A stretch of DNA of 18,294 nt from CAYVQU01 sp964453155 (lineage in GTDB: Bacteria > Chloroflexota > Anaerolineae > Anaerolineales > UBA11858), in contig CAYVQU010000099.1 of the NCBI GenBank assembly GCA_964453155.1, forward strand, positions 1 to 18,294, written 5' to 3'. Under the pieces are notes generated by a model, which searched no databases, was not told where the DNA came from, and saw nothing but the letters and a program-made list of their open reading frames with translations. The position numbers were made by a program, and so were the translations under genes. Below are positions 1-7,065 of the stretch, piece by piece. Every line of letters starts with the position of its first letter. The first letter of the stretch is position 1.

Positions 1-102
1 TCAAGGTGCAAAAAAGTGTCCACTAATTTCTAGCTGTTTTTGAACCATCCCAAATGTTTCCGATTAATTCAGACCCAGGTGAAAGATAACCAAATACCAA
101 AC

Positions 103-138
103 AAAAAACACCCTCTGCGATCAGTCACAGAGGGTGTT
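103..138 (-). terminator. Intrinsic terminator of the MerR/kinase/receiver operon
   Basis: Positions 107-117 and 128-138 form a perfect 11-bp inverted repeat (ACACCCTCTG and its complement, plus one A-T pair) around a 10-nt loop. Read on the minus strand the stem is followed at once by six T residues (103-108 on the plus strand are all A, two of them inside the stem). It sits 26 bp after the receiver gene stop, where a terminator for the minus-strand operon is expected. Positions 1-102 hold nothing else recognisable. Confidence 0.85.
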
Positions 139-163
139 GAAAAAACGTATTGGTAGTTGGAGA

Positions 164-559
164 TCAAGATTCTAGAATCTGCTCCACGCGTTCCTTTAAT
201 TCCGAGGGACGGACCGGTTTACGGATGATGTCGGCAATGCCCAATTCTCGCAAGCGTTGGCGCACTTCTTCACGGGCTACCACTGTCAGGGCCACGACGG
301 GGGTGGTGACCTGATGGGTTTTGGTGATTTTCTCAAAAATGTCCACCCCCGTAAATCGACTGAGTTCGTCATCCACCCCGCCATGGGGGAGAAAGATATC
401 CAGCAATATCAATTCGGCCGCATGGAGCCGATCCACATTATCAAAAACTTCCTTGGCATCTCGCAAGGGTACGATGGAATATCCAGCCCGTTCTAATGGG
501 CGCACTACGGGCCGAATAATATCAATGTCATCTTCAATCCAAACAATTGTTTTGGTCAT
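164..559 (-). CDS. Stand-alone receiver-domain response regulator (CheY-like)
   Basis: The 131-residue protein is a single receiver domain with no output domain. The acidic pocket is E9-D10-D11, the phospho-acceptor is D54 in LLDIFLP, the switch Thr is T92 and the conserved Lys is K114 in a KP pair. The domain fills the chain, so it probably acts by protein contact, not by binding DNA. Its start lies 3 bp after the kinase stop, and its ribosome binding site (AAGGAG) is formed by the last kinase codons, so the two are translationally coupled. The obvious phosphodonor is the kinase next door. The output partner is unknown; the MerR protein at the head of the operon is a candidate by context only. 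A slightly enlarged loop follows D54 (residues 59-69). Confidence 0.93.
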   Translation of the reverse strand: MTKTIVWIEDDIDIIRPVVRPLERAGYSIVPLRDAKEVFDNVDRLHAAELILLDIFLPHGGVDDELSRFTGVDIFEKITKTHQVTTPVVALTVVAREEVRQRLRELGIADIIRKPVRPSELKERVEQILES

Positions 560-562
560 TCG

Positions 563-1843
563 TTACTCCTTGGAGCGCTGATAAGGGATGTGGATGGTAA
601 AACGGGTTAGATGCGGCTCCCCTTCGGGATCTTGCTTATCGGATAACAAGCGACTTTCGACCTCAATCGAGCCGTGATGATTTTTTAGAACCTGATGGGC
701 AAAACTCAAGCCTTTCCCCGATCCGGTCCGATACTCCCCTTTCGTCAGTTGGCCTTGGTAGCCATCCTGAAAGATCGCCCCGCTGGAAATTTCTTCTGGC
801 AAAATCCCGACCCCATAATTTTTTATCTCGAGCGTATAGCGACCCTTTTGAGGATACCCCTCAATTTTTACAAACCGCTCTCGTCCATAACCGCTGCGAA
901 ATGAATATTTTACGGCATTATGGACTAAGTTATTAAGCGCGTGCTGCATATGGTTGCGAGAAATATCAAGCGGATGATCGCGCGGTTCCTTTAGATGAAC
1001 CCGGATTTCAATCCCCCGGCGGGCCGCTTCAGCTTCATACACCCGCTTGGCTTCATACACCAAAGTACCGATCGACCGTTTACGGAAATCATAATCTTCG
1101 AGATAGTGACCGAGATTTTGCACCAATGTGTCGAGGGCCAGAGCGCTGAAGAGCACTTCCTTGGCCATATTTTGGGCATCAGTCGTTGGGATCAGCGGCA
1201 ACTCCATCACCAGGTTTTCAGCGTTGGCGATGATAGCCTGCAAGCGGGTCTGCATATCATGGGTAACCCGGTCGACGCCGGTCTTGAGCCGATCTTCTTC
1301 TTCGATCAACGTGTAAAACCACTCTTCAACGCGCGGGAAAACGGCCTTAATCTCTTCCAACCGTTCAGGAGAATAGCGTTTGGCATTGATCAGATGTTGG
1401 CGTAATTGTTTGGCATTTTCAGCACTGAGTTTGAGCCGTTCGACCAACTCCTGATGCCGTACCAGGGAAGCTTGTTGATAGGCTTCGCCTTCAATTTGCA
1501 TCTCCCCATAAAAAATAACCGCGCGCGTTTCGCCATTGACCTTGATTGGCACGGCCTGGTTATACAATCCGGCATGACAGAGGGTTAATTCCTCTGCGCG
1601 GTTCGTCAGAGCCGCGTCAGCCCGATGACATTGGTCGGCCTGACACAATTCTTTTCCGGCCGGAATTTCGGCCAGAAATCGACAATGGGGCTCAAAATTT
1701 TCAAGCGAACGTTGTGAAAAAACTTCCTTTAATTGCCCCCCCTGATTTTCATATAACCCTATGGGCAGCCCGGTAGCGCTGACGAACATATCGAGCAGTG
1801 CTCTTTGAGCATCAAGCCGATGGGAAGTGGTGGAATTATCCAT
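563..1843 (-). CDS. PocR-domain sensor histidine kinase
   Basis: This 426-residue kinase has no membrane segment and should be cytoplasmic. Residues 12-135 match the PocR ligand-sensing domain (PF10114 pattern): cysteines C54, C67, C72 and C89, then CHAGL and a PI.V.G stretch. A helical linker (about 136-190) leads to the dimerisation/phospho-acceptor helix with H195 (THDMQTRLQ). The ATPase domain has the N box (N305, N309), G1 box (N342-Y-G344-V-G346) and G2 box (G374-S-G376-K-G378-L). The open frame extends upstream to 1912, but the ATG at 1843 is preferred because it starts the recognisable domain and overlaps the MerR stop by 8 bp, typical of coupling. PocR domains bind small metabolites in known cases; the ligand here cannot be told. 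It should phosphorylate the adjacent receiver. Confidence 0.9.
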   Translation of the reverse strand: MDNSTTSHRLDAQRALLDMFVSATGLPIGLYENQGGQLKEVFSQRSLENFEPHCRFLAEIPAGKELCQADQCHRADAALTNRAEELTLCHAGLYNQAVPIKVNGETRAVIFYGEMQIEGEAYQQASLVRHQELVERLKLSAENAKQLRQHLINAKRYSPERLEEIKAVFPRVEEWFYTLIEEEDRLKTGVDRVTHDMQTRLQAIIANAENLVMELPLIPTTDAQNMAKEVLFSALALDTLVQNLGHYLEDYDFRKRSIGTLVYEAKRVYEAEAARRGIEIRVHLKEPRDHPLDISRNHMQHALNNLVHNAVKYSFRSGYGRERFVKIEGYPQKGRYTLEIKNYGVGILPEEISSGAIFQDGYQGQLTKGEYRTGSGKGLSFAHQVLKNHHGSIEVESRLLSDKQDPEGEPHLTRFTIHIPYQRSKE

Positions 1844-2279
1844 GACACCGGTCTCGGCTGTGCTCCCACAATACCCGAATGATCTCACAAAAGGCCTGAT
1901 CTCCCGGCTCATATTGATCTAAAGCGATTTGCATGATCTGTTTGAGGGTATCGTTCGACACCGCAGATAACTCTTCAAGTTCGTATAAACCGGTAACGTC
2001 GCCCTCTAGAAATTTACGGAGAGCCACCGCCTCTTGAATCCGGATCAAACTGGATTCATCACCAGTCTCAACCGCGCGCGCAAAGCGCTTCCCCAACTGC
2101 TTCTTCTGGCGTTCACTGATCGCCAAAATGTGCTCTTGGGTATAGGTCCGTTGGCCGCTGATATCTCGGGGAATCGGTGGCAGCATGTTTTCTCGCTCCC
2201 ACCGAAACAGGGTACTTTTCGAGATTCCAAACAACTCACAAACCTCAGCCGTGGAATATATTTGATCTTTTTTTGTCAT
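1836..2279 (-). CDS. MerR-family transcriptional regulator
   Basis: The 147-residue protein begins with a MerR winged helix-turn-helix: residues 8-30 (YSTAEVCELFGISKSTLFRWERE) form the HTH, and PRDISGQRTYT (37-47) is the wing that normally touches DNA. The remaining 95 residues look helical and carry no recognisable ligand domain; C131 and C145 are isolated and do not resemble a metal site. It is first in a three-gene operon with the kinase and receiver, and its stop overlaps the kinase start. No strong Shine-Dalgarno precedes the ATG. MerR proteins act as repressors or as activators by twisting the promoter spacer; likely targets are its own promoter and the divergent membrane gene. That target assignment is inference. 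Confidence 0.85.
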   Translation of the reverse strand: MTKKDQIYSTAEVCELFGISKSTLFRWERENMLPPIPRDISGQRTYTQEHILAISERQKKQLGKRFARAVETGDESSLIRIQEAVALRKFLEGDVTGLYELEELSAVSNDTLKQIMQIALDQYEPGDQAFCEIIRVLWEHSRDRCHG

Positions 2280-2315
2280 AAGTTTGTGTATGCTAGCTAT
2301 ATTTACGGTATTTAT

Positions 2316-2344
2316 ATCCTACTCCTGGCAAGTGGTTTTGTCAA
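2316..2344 (-). promoter_or_regulatory. Sigma70-type promoter for the MerR operon
   Basis: On the minus strand a perfect -35 TTGACA (2339-2344) is separated by 17 bp from TAGGAT (2316-2321), a 4/6 match to the -10 consensus. Transcription would start near 2309, about 30 bp before the MerR ATG. The spacing is normal, so this is not the lengthened 19-20 bp spacer usual for MerR-activated promoters. Confidence 0.55.
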
Positions 2345-2356
2345 TCAAACCGTGGT

Positions 2357-2383
2357 ATAAGTGCGGTGCGGTTTTTGGTTTGA
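2357..2383 (+). repeat. Intergenic repeat A, copy 1
   Basis: ATAAGTGCGGTGCGGTTT followed by TTGGTTTGA recurs at 5581-5606 with one substitution in the first 18 bases and a one-base indel after them. This copy lies in the MerR/membrane-gene divergent region and includes the left arm of the inverted repeat. Confidence 0.45.
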
Positions 2384-2410
2384 AATAAAACTGTCAAAAT
2401 ATACCGCACC
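2365..2410. promoter_or_regulatory. 8-bp inverted repeat in divergent intergenic region
   Basis: GGTGCGGT at 2365-2372 is exactly complementary to ACCGCACC at 2403-2410, with 30 bp between. The pair lies between the MerR operon promoter and the start of the divergent membrane gene. It could be a looped or two-site operator. The regulator is not shown by the sequence. Confidence 0.35.
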
Positions 2411-2413
2411 TCC

Positions 2414-2435
2414 TGAGCAGATTTCGGTTTGAGCA
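2414..2435 (+). repeat. Intergenic repeat B, copy 1
   Basis: The 22-mer TGAGCAGATTTCGG followed by TTTGAGCA recurs at 3358-3379 with 20 of 22 bases identical. The two copies are direct repeats directly flanking the PH-like membrane gene, this one ending 16 bp before its start codon. Confidence 0.5.
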
Positions 2436-2451
2436 TTAGAATATAAATCTC

Positions 2452-3360
2452 TTGAACGAAACTTTCACCTTCCACCCACCCCGCAGGGTAGGGATCATTT
2501 TTCACATCGCCCTAATCATCGTTCTGTTGATTTTGGGCGCCTGGGGGCTATTCCAAACGACGTATACGGGCGTTGGGCCGACCTTCATCATCTATCTACT
2601 CCCCGTATTACTGGGTGTGTTTGCAATTCCCTTACTCTTATATCGATTGAACACCCTCCAAACCGCGTCTTATACCCTCGAACGCGATAGTATCCGGCTG
2701 CAATGGGGCTTGCGCGTTGAAGTTATACCTACCAATGCAATTTTATGGGTGCGACCAGCCTCAGACTTAATTGAAAAGTTACGCCTGCCATGGTTCCGGT
2801 GGCATGGTTCAGTACAAGGCACCCGCCGGCTAACAGGGGGGACCATTGTTGAATTTATGGCCGTCCAGACTCGCGATTTGATCTTAATTGGAACTTACGA
2901 GAAAGTTTTCGCGGTTTCTCCTGAAAACCCCGCCGAATTTCTACTCACCTATCAACGATTAACCGAACTAGGATCTTTGCTGCCTCCCTCACATAAAACG
3001 GTAATGCCAACGTTTATCCTGGCGCGAGTTTGGCAAAGCCCCCCAGCTAGGTACTTAATCCTATTGAGCTTTTTACTTGGGCTGGCGCTACTCATCAGCG
3101 CGGGATTGATCGCGCCACGCCTATCAACTGTTTCCCTGGGATTCTTGCCTACCGGCCAACCACGTGATCCAATTCCGGGGATTCGGCTGTTACTATTACC
3201 TGTTTTGAACGGCATTTTCTGGGTTTTCAATTTAGGGGCTGGACTATTTTTCTTTCGACGCGCCGAATGGCGAGCATTTTCTTATCTACTGTGGAGTACC
3301 AGCTGCATCGTTGCGGTCCTCTTTCTGGCTGGGGTCTTTTTTATTCTTCGGGTGGGCTGA
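2452..3360 (+). CDS. PH-domain-like integral membrane protein
   Basis: This 302-residue protein has hydrophobic segments at about 13-34, 41-62, 199-222, 243-262 and 274-299. Between the second and third lies a soluble stretch (about 65-175) with the pattern YTLERDSIRLQWGLRVEVIP, typical of bacterial PH (bPH2/YdbS-like) domains in membrane proteins. No catalytic motif is visible and its role is unknown. The start is TTG at 2452: an in-frame stop at 2437 excludes a longer product and no ATG lies near the front. There is no clear Shine-Dalgarno. It is divergent from the MerR operon and stands alone on its strand, with a direct repeat on each side. Confidence 0.75.
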   Translation: MNETFTFHPPRRVGIIFHIALIIVLLILGAWGLFQTTYTGVGPTFIIYLLPVLLGVFAIPLLLYRLNTLQTASYTLERDSIRLQWGLRVEVIPTNAILWVRPASDLIEKLRLPWFRWHGSVQGTRRLTGGTIVEFMAVQTRDLILIGTYEKVFAVSPENPAEFLLTYQRLTELGSLLPPSHKTVMPTFILARVWQSPPARYLILLSFLLGLALLISAGLIAPRLSTVSLGFLPTGQPRDPIPGIRLLLLPVLNGIFWVFNLGAGLFFFRRAEWRAFSYLLWSTSCIVAVLFLAGVFFILRVG

Positions 3361-3379
3361 GCAAATTTCGGTTTGAACA
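3358..3379 (+). repeat. Intergenic repeat B, copy 2
   Basis: Second copy of the 22-mer at 2414-2435, differing at two positions (both A for G). It begins with the TGA stop codon of the membrane protein gene and runs into the gap that holds the DnaA boxes. Confidence 0.5.
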
Positions 3380-3431
3380 GCCCTTTTATTTTCAAATACC
3401 TCCAAAATTTTCTTACGCAGTTTTCAAAATT

Positions 3432-3503
3432 TTTTCCACGCGCGGCCCCGCGTTTATCCCCATTTCTTAGGTTTTATCCACAGTTTTCCCCCAGTTATCC
3501 ACA
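3432..3503 (+). promoter_or_regulatory. DnaA-box array (possible replication-related site)
   Basis: Two exact consensus DnaA boxes, TTATCCACA, lie at 3474-3482 and 3495-3503, each followed by GTTTT. TTATCCCCA at 3454-3462 differs by one base and TTTTCCACG at 3432-3440 by two. All four point the same way and their starts are 22, 20 and 21 bp apart, about two helical turns. An AT-rich stretch precedes them (3380-3435), and another AT-rich run follows (3504-3520). This resembles part of an oriC or a DnaA-titration site. No dnaA, dnaN, rpmH or gyrB gene is in view, so the origin reading is unproven. Confidence 0.6.
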
Positions 3504-3536
3504 GTTTTATACGATTTAATCACCCTGTTGAACGAA

Positions 3537-3603
3537 TCACCGCGGTGAGAAGTAGTAATAGTACTTGGTGGGGTTGCTTGAATAAACTACAAGAGAACCA
3601 CCA
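3537..3603 (+). promoter_or_regulatory. Palindrome and hairpin in leader of DUF885 gene
   Basis: TCACCGCGGTGA at 3537-3548 is a perfect 12-bp palindrome. Just downstream, 3566-3580 can pair with 3590-3603: six pairs (TGGTGG with CCACCA), two more after a GG bulge, then four next to a 9-nt AT-rich loop. Both lie 50-115 bp upstream of the lipoprotein start. They may be an operator and a leader hairpin; no U-tract follows, so a terminator is unlikely. Confidence 0.35.
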
Positions 3604-3652
3604 CGTTTGAGTCGCTATAAGTGAGGGCCTCGGCCAGGCTGGAGCGTGAAAT

Positions 3653-5584
3653 ATGAAAAAACCCACAGCAATATTGGGATTGATCACCCTATTAGGCCTC
3701 ATTTTGGGGGGATGTACCACTTCGGCCCCTGAGGTGGTTCCTACTAATTCTGAACCGGGGACCACCCCAGCCGCGGAAATTCAAATTACGGCTACAGCTT
3801 TAACGGATGAGGACCCCAGCGAAGCTCAGTCAACTCCCACCGAAATTTCAGCCAGCTCTGAGAATGCTCTTTCCTTCGCCGGTCTCAGCCTAGCAGACTT
3901 TTTTGAAACCTCCTTTCGGGCTTTAACCCTGCGCAGTCCCGAGACAGTGGTATCGATCGGTTTAACCGAGATTTACGGGGTTACCGACGTCCTACTGGAT
4001 GATCTCTCAATTTCCTACCAACAAGAAACCTATGAACTGGTCGCGACCATTTTGGCGCAATTGCGAACCTATGAGCGCGCCACCTTAGCACCAGAAGATC
4101 AAATTTCGTACGATATTTATGAGTGGTATTTAGAAGATTATCTGGCGGGGAAAGATTATTTCCTCCACCAATATCCGGCCACCTATTTTCCAGTAACTGC
4201 CATCCATGAAGATACGCTCCAATTTTTCACCGATACGCATCCGGTCACCAGCCTGGCCGAGGCCCAAGACTATGTCACCCGGTTACAACTCGTTGGCCAA
4301 AAAATCGAACAACTCAGTGAATTGCTGGATGCAGCCGCAGCCGCCGGAATTGAACCACCGCAATTTGCGATTCAATGGACCTTATATGGCAATTTGGGTC
4401 AGTTTATCGGTATGCCGGCCCCTTCCACCGAGGTATACACCACCTTCAAAACCAAGGTTGATCTTTTGTCGAGTGGTACCCCCGAGGCGAAAGCTCAGGT
4501 TTTACAAGAAGCAGAAACCGCCATCGCGACCGTGGTTTTACCCGCCTATCGCCAGCTGCATAACCAGTTGAGCCAAATCCCCACTTACCCCGGAGAAGAC
4601 AGCGGTATCTGGCGCTTGCCGCAGGGTGAAGCCTACTACGCCTACCGATTACGACAGGCGACCACAACGGATCTCACTGCCGCCGAGATCCATCAACTGG
4701 GGCTGACCGAATTGGAGCGCATTCACGCCGAAATGCGAGTGATTTTTGCCGAATTAGGTTATCCAGCCGACCTGAGTATCGCGGCAGCTTATGATCGGGT
4801 GGCTGCCGAGGGGGGGCATATCGCCGGACAAGAAGTATTGACCACCTATGAACGAATTATCGCTGAAGCGGATGAAAATATCACTGCCGCCTTCGATATT
4901 CAACCTCAAGCCGAAGTTGTGGTAATCGGTGATAATTTTGGGGGTTTCTACATGCGGGGGTCGCTTGACGGTTCGCGTCCCGGCGCGTTTTATGCCGCCG
5001 TTAACGAGACCGGCGAACCCTACTATGCCATGCCCACCCTGGCTTATCATGAAGCCATCCCCGGACACCATTTTCAGATTGCATTAGCCATGGAAATGCA
5101 AGATTTACCCTCCTTCCGGCAGGGGGTTGGGTTCAACGCGTATGCGGAGGGTTGGGCTTTATACGCCGAACAACTGGCCTACGAGTTGGGCTGGTATGGC
5201 GAGGATTCTTATGGGCACCTGGGGCTGTTACAAGCCATGGCTTTTCGGGCGGCCCGACTGGTCGTGGATACCGGTCTTCATGCTGAGGGGTGGACTTTTG
5301 ACCAGGCCCAGGATTTCTTCACTGAAAATACCGGCTTTGAAGTTGGCGATCCCGTCAACCCCCAATTCCAGATCGCGCGGTATTTGGTCTGGCCAGGGCA
5401 AGCGACCTCATATTATGTGGGCTATCTCAAAATTATGGATTTGCGGCAACGAGCTAGAGATCAGTTAGGAGAACAATTTGATCTCAAGGAATTTCATCGA
5501 GTGATTTTAAGTAACGGTTCGATGCCCTTAGAGATATTAGAACAGGTAGTGGAGCAATATATCGCGCATAAATTGAAATCATAA
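3653..5584 (+). CDS. DUF885-type metallopeptidase lipoprotein
   Basis: The 643-residue protein starts with a lipoprotein signal ending in LGGC (C21), then a Thr/Ser/Pro-rich linker to about residue 70. The rest matches the DUF885 family (PF05960), annotated as putative zinc peptidases. Its hallmark H466-E467-AIPG-H472-H473 is present, followed by AYAEGWALYAE with E499 as the likely third ligand or catalytic residue. Length (about 570 residues after the linker) is normal for the family. GGAG ends 8 bp before the ATG. The lipid anchor places it on the outer face of the membrane, where it could trim peptides. The next gene is a peptide-type permease, which fits that role by context only. Substrate unknown. 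Confidence 0.88.
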   Translation: MKKPTAILGLITLLGLILGGCTTSAPEVVPTNSEPGTTPAAEIQITATALTDEDPSEAQSTPTEISASSENALSFAGLSLADFFETSFRALTLRSPETVVSIGLTEIYGVTDVLLDDLSISYQQETYELVATILAQLRTYERATLAPEDQISYDIYEWYLEDYLAGKDYFLHQYPATYFPVTAIHEDTLQFFTDTHPVTSLAEAQDYVTRLQLVGQKIEQLSELLDAAAAAGIEPPQFAIQWTLYGNLGQFIGMPAPSTEVYTTFKTKVDLLSSGTPEAKAQVLQEAETAIATVVLPAYRQLHNQLSQIPTYPGEDSGIWRLPQGEAYYAYRLRQATTTDLTAAEIHQLGLTELERIHAEMRVIFAELGYPADLSIAAAYDRVAAEGGHIAGQEVLTTYERIIAEADENITAAFDIQPQAEVVVIGDNFGGFYMRGSLDGSRPGAFYAAVNETGEPYYAMPTLAYHEAIPGHHFQIALAMEMQDLPSFRQGVGFNAYAEGWALYAEQLAYELGWYGEDSYGHLGLLQAMAFRAARLVVDTGLHAEGWTFDQAQDFFTENTGFEVGDPVNPQFQIARYLVWPGQATSYYVGYLKIMDLRQRARDQLGEQFDLKEFHRVILSNGSMPLEILEQVVEQYIAHKLKS

Positions 5585-5606
5585 GTGTGGTGCGGTTTGG
5601 GTTTGG
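5581..5606 (+). repeat. Intergenic repeat A, copy 2
   Basis: Matches 2357-2383: 17 of the first 18 bases agree, followed by GGGTTTGG with one base fewer. It overlaps the TAA stop of the DUF885 gene (5582-5584). Confidence 0.45.
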
Positions 5607-5679
5607 GGTTTTCACTATTCCTGTTCAAAATGCCTTTGACCAATACAAAATCTAGTTCTTTGAGCTTTTGTAGGGTGAA

Positions 5680-5741
5680 AGTTCCCCGGAAACTCCGGAT
5701 AGGCCATTTTGTCTGGGTTATTGTTTTTATTCCGGGGAACT
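5680..5741. repeat. 12-bp perfect inverted repeat upstream of permease
   Basis: AGTTCCCCGGAA at 5680-5691 is exactly complementary to TTCCGGGGAACT at 5730-5741, with a 38-bp spacer. A smaller inverted repeat, GGCTCT/AGAGCC (5742-5747, 5765-5770), follows directly. Together they fill most of the 212-bp gap before the permease. Possible uses are a structured leader, a terminator for the upstream gene lacking a U-tract, or a small mobile palindrome. The open frame at 5585-5800 looks spurious. Confidence 0.55.
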
Positions 5742-5796
5742 GGCTCTATCACAGCATTCATCAAAGAGCCCAAAATCTTTCGAAACGAGGTAAAAA

Positions 5797-6930
5797 ATGA
5801 ACGAAACTTCCCTGACTGTGCCGGTTGAATCTCAACAGAAAAAATTCACTGTAAACAAATCAGTGGCAAGAATGGTTCGCTATACAGCGACTCGGTTGAT
5901 TATTTTGGCCTTAACTGTAACTGTGGGCGTGTATCTCACCATCCTGATTGCCAACATGGGGGGCTATGTAGATGAGATCCGCCGGGGGGCAATTCGGGAG
6001 CAAGTTTCGGTGGCGATTTTTCAGGATCAAAGTGCCGAGATACGGGCGCTGTCAATTGAGGAAAGACAGGCACTCATCGATGAGCAAGTTGCGATCTTAG
6101 AACGGCGCTTGGATTTGGATAAGCCGTTTGTCTTACGCAGTTTGGATTTCCTGACAGACGCCCTCACCCTGAACCTGGGTATGGCCGATGTAATGCTCAG
6201 CGATAGCGGCTCTAAAACTGTCCGTCTGATTCTTTTGGAACGATTGCCACCCACTTTGGTTTTATGGGGCTTATCCAATGTCGTCTTGTTCTTTCTCAGC
6301 ATTTTTCTGGCGCTTTATCTTTCCAGAAGGTATGGCAGTTGGTTAGATAAAGTTATCATCGCCCTGGCCCCCACCGGATCAGCTCCGGCTTGGTTCTATG
6401 GGCTGTTCTTGATCATCATTTTCGCCGGGATGTTCACCGTATTGCCATTTGGGGGGATGGTGGATGCGCCTCCGCCGGAAAACCCAATCAAATATGCCTT
6501 GAGTTTGCTTGAGCATATGGTCTTACCTGTGGTGGCCATTTTGATCAGTGCAGTTTTTCTCATTTCCTATAACTGGCGCACGTTTTTCTTGATTTACTCC
6601 AGTGAAGATTATGTTGAGATGGCCAGAGCGAAAGGTTTATCTTCAAAAGACATCGAAAGAAAATATGTTCTGCGGCCCACGCTGCCGACGATTATCACTG
6701 CCTTCGCATTGCTGGTGATTGGCCTGTGGACCGGTTCCATCATCCTCGAGACAACCTTTAATTGGCCCGGATTAGGGCGCGCCCTTTTTCAGGCCATTGG
6801 TTTCTATGATACGCCCGTGATTGTCGGATCGACAGTGATATTCGCCTATTTACTGGCGATTACGGTTTTCCTCCTCGAGTTTATTTATGCCCTGGTTGAT
6901 CCTCGGGTGCGGGTTGGCAGCGACACCTAG
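5797..6930 (+). CDS. ABC transporter permease, DppB/OppB-like
   Basis: The 377-residue protein has the layout of dipeptide/oligopeptide permeases: TM1 at about 32-53, a long extracytoplasmic loop (54-145), then five more TM segments (about 153-175, 184-215, 241-262, 297-318, 340-365). The cytoplasmic loop that contacts the ATPase carries the EAA-type motif at 272-296 (YVEMARAKGLSSKDIERKYV), and the chain ends with the usual ALVDPRVR. GAGG before the ATG at 5797 gives a normal start. No second permease, binding protein or ATPase gene accompanies it; its partners must be elsewhere or it is an orphan. A 40-residue N-terminal addition before TM1 is longer than in typical DppB. The loop from 79 to 108 is unusually charged. 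Confidence 0.9.
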   Translation: MNETSLTVPVESQQKKFTVNKSVARMVRYTATRLIILALTVTVGVYLTILIANMGGYVDEIRRGAIREQVSVAIFQDQSAEIRALSIEERQALIDEQVAILERRLDLDKPFVLRSLDFLTDALTLNLGMADVMLSDSGSKTVRLILLERLPPTLVLWGLSNVVLFFLSIFLALYLSRRYGSWLDKVIIALAPTGSAPAWFYGLFLIIIFAGMFTVLPFGGMVDAPPPENPIKYALSLLEHMVLPVVAILISAVFLISYNWRTFFLIYSSEDYVEMARAKGLSSKDIERKYVLRPTLPTIITAFALLVIGLWTGSIILETTFNWPGLGRALFQAIGFYDTPVIVGSTVIFAYLLAITVFLLEFIYALVDPRVRVGSDT

Positions 6931-6959
6931 AATTATAAGTATCGGACTGACGCAGTTTA

Positions 6960-7004
6960 CCCCCCGAAATCGAGGGGAAACCTGCCCTGAGCTTATCGAT
7001 GGGT
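6960..7004. repeat. Palindromic intergenic repeat
   Basis: A short dyad CCCC..CGAAATCG..GGGG (6960-6977) is followed by CCCTGAGCTTATCGATGGG (6985-7003). The second string is close to CCCTGAGCTTGTCGAAGGG, which I recall as a common dispersed palindrome in many bacterial genomes. It lies between the permease and the serine hydrolase, and may end the upstream transcript, though there is no good U-tract. Confidence 0.4.
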
Positions 7005-7065
7005 TAGAGATGGGGCTGCTGTCAATTGCATAAGTCCTAATAAAAATAAATAAGGATGAGTAGTG

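Noticed and set aside
1844..1912. Longer start for the histidine kinase
   Set aside because: The extra 23 residues overlap the MerR gene further, have no domain match and no better ribosome binding site than the ATG at 1843.
3504..3520. Further DnaA box TTATACGAT downstream of the array
   Set aside because: Three of the last bases differ from the consensus, so it is not counted as a box.
5585..5800. 71-codon plus-strand frame after the DUF885 gene
   Set aside because: It begins directly after the stop codon inside repeat A, contains the 12-bp inverted repeat and shows no domain or start signal. The permease start overlaps its end.
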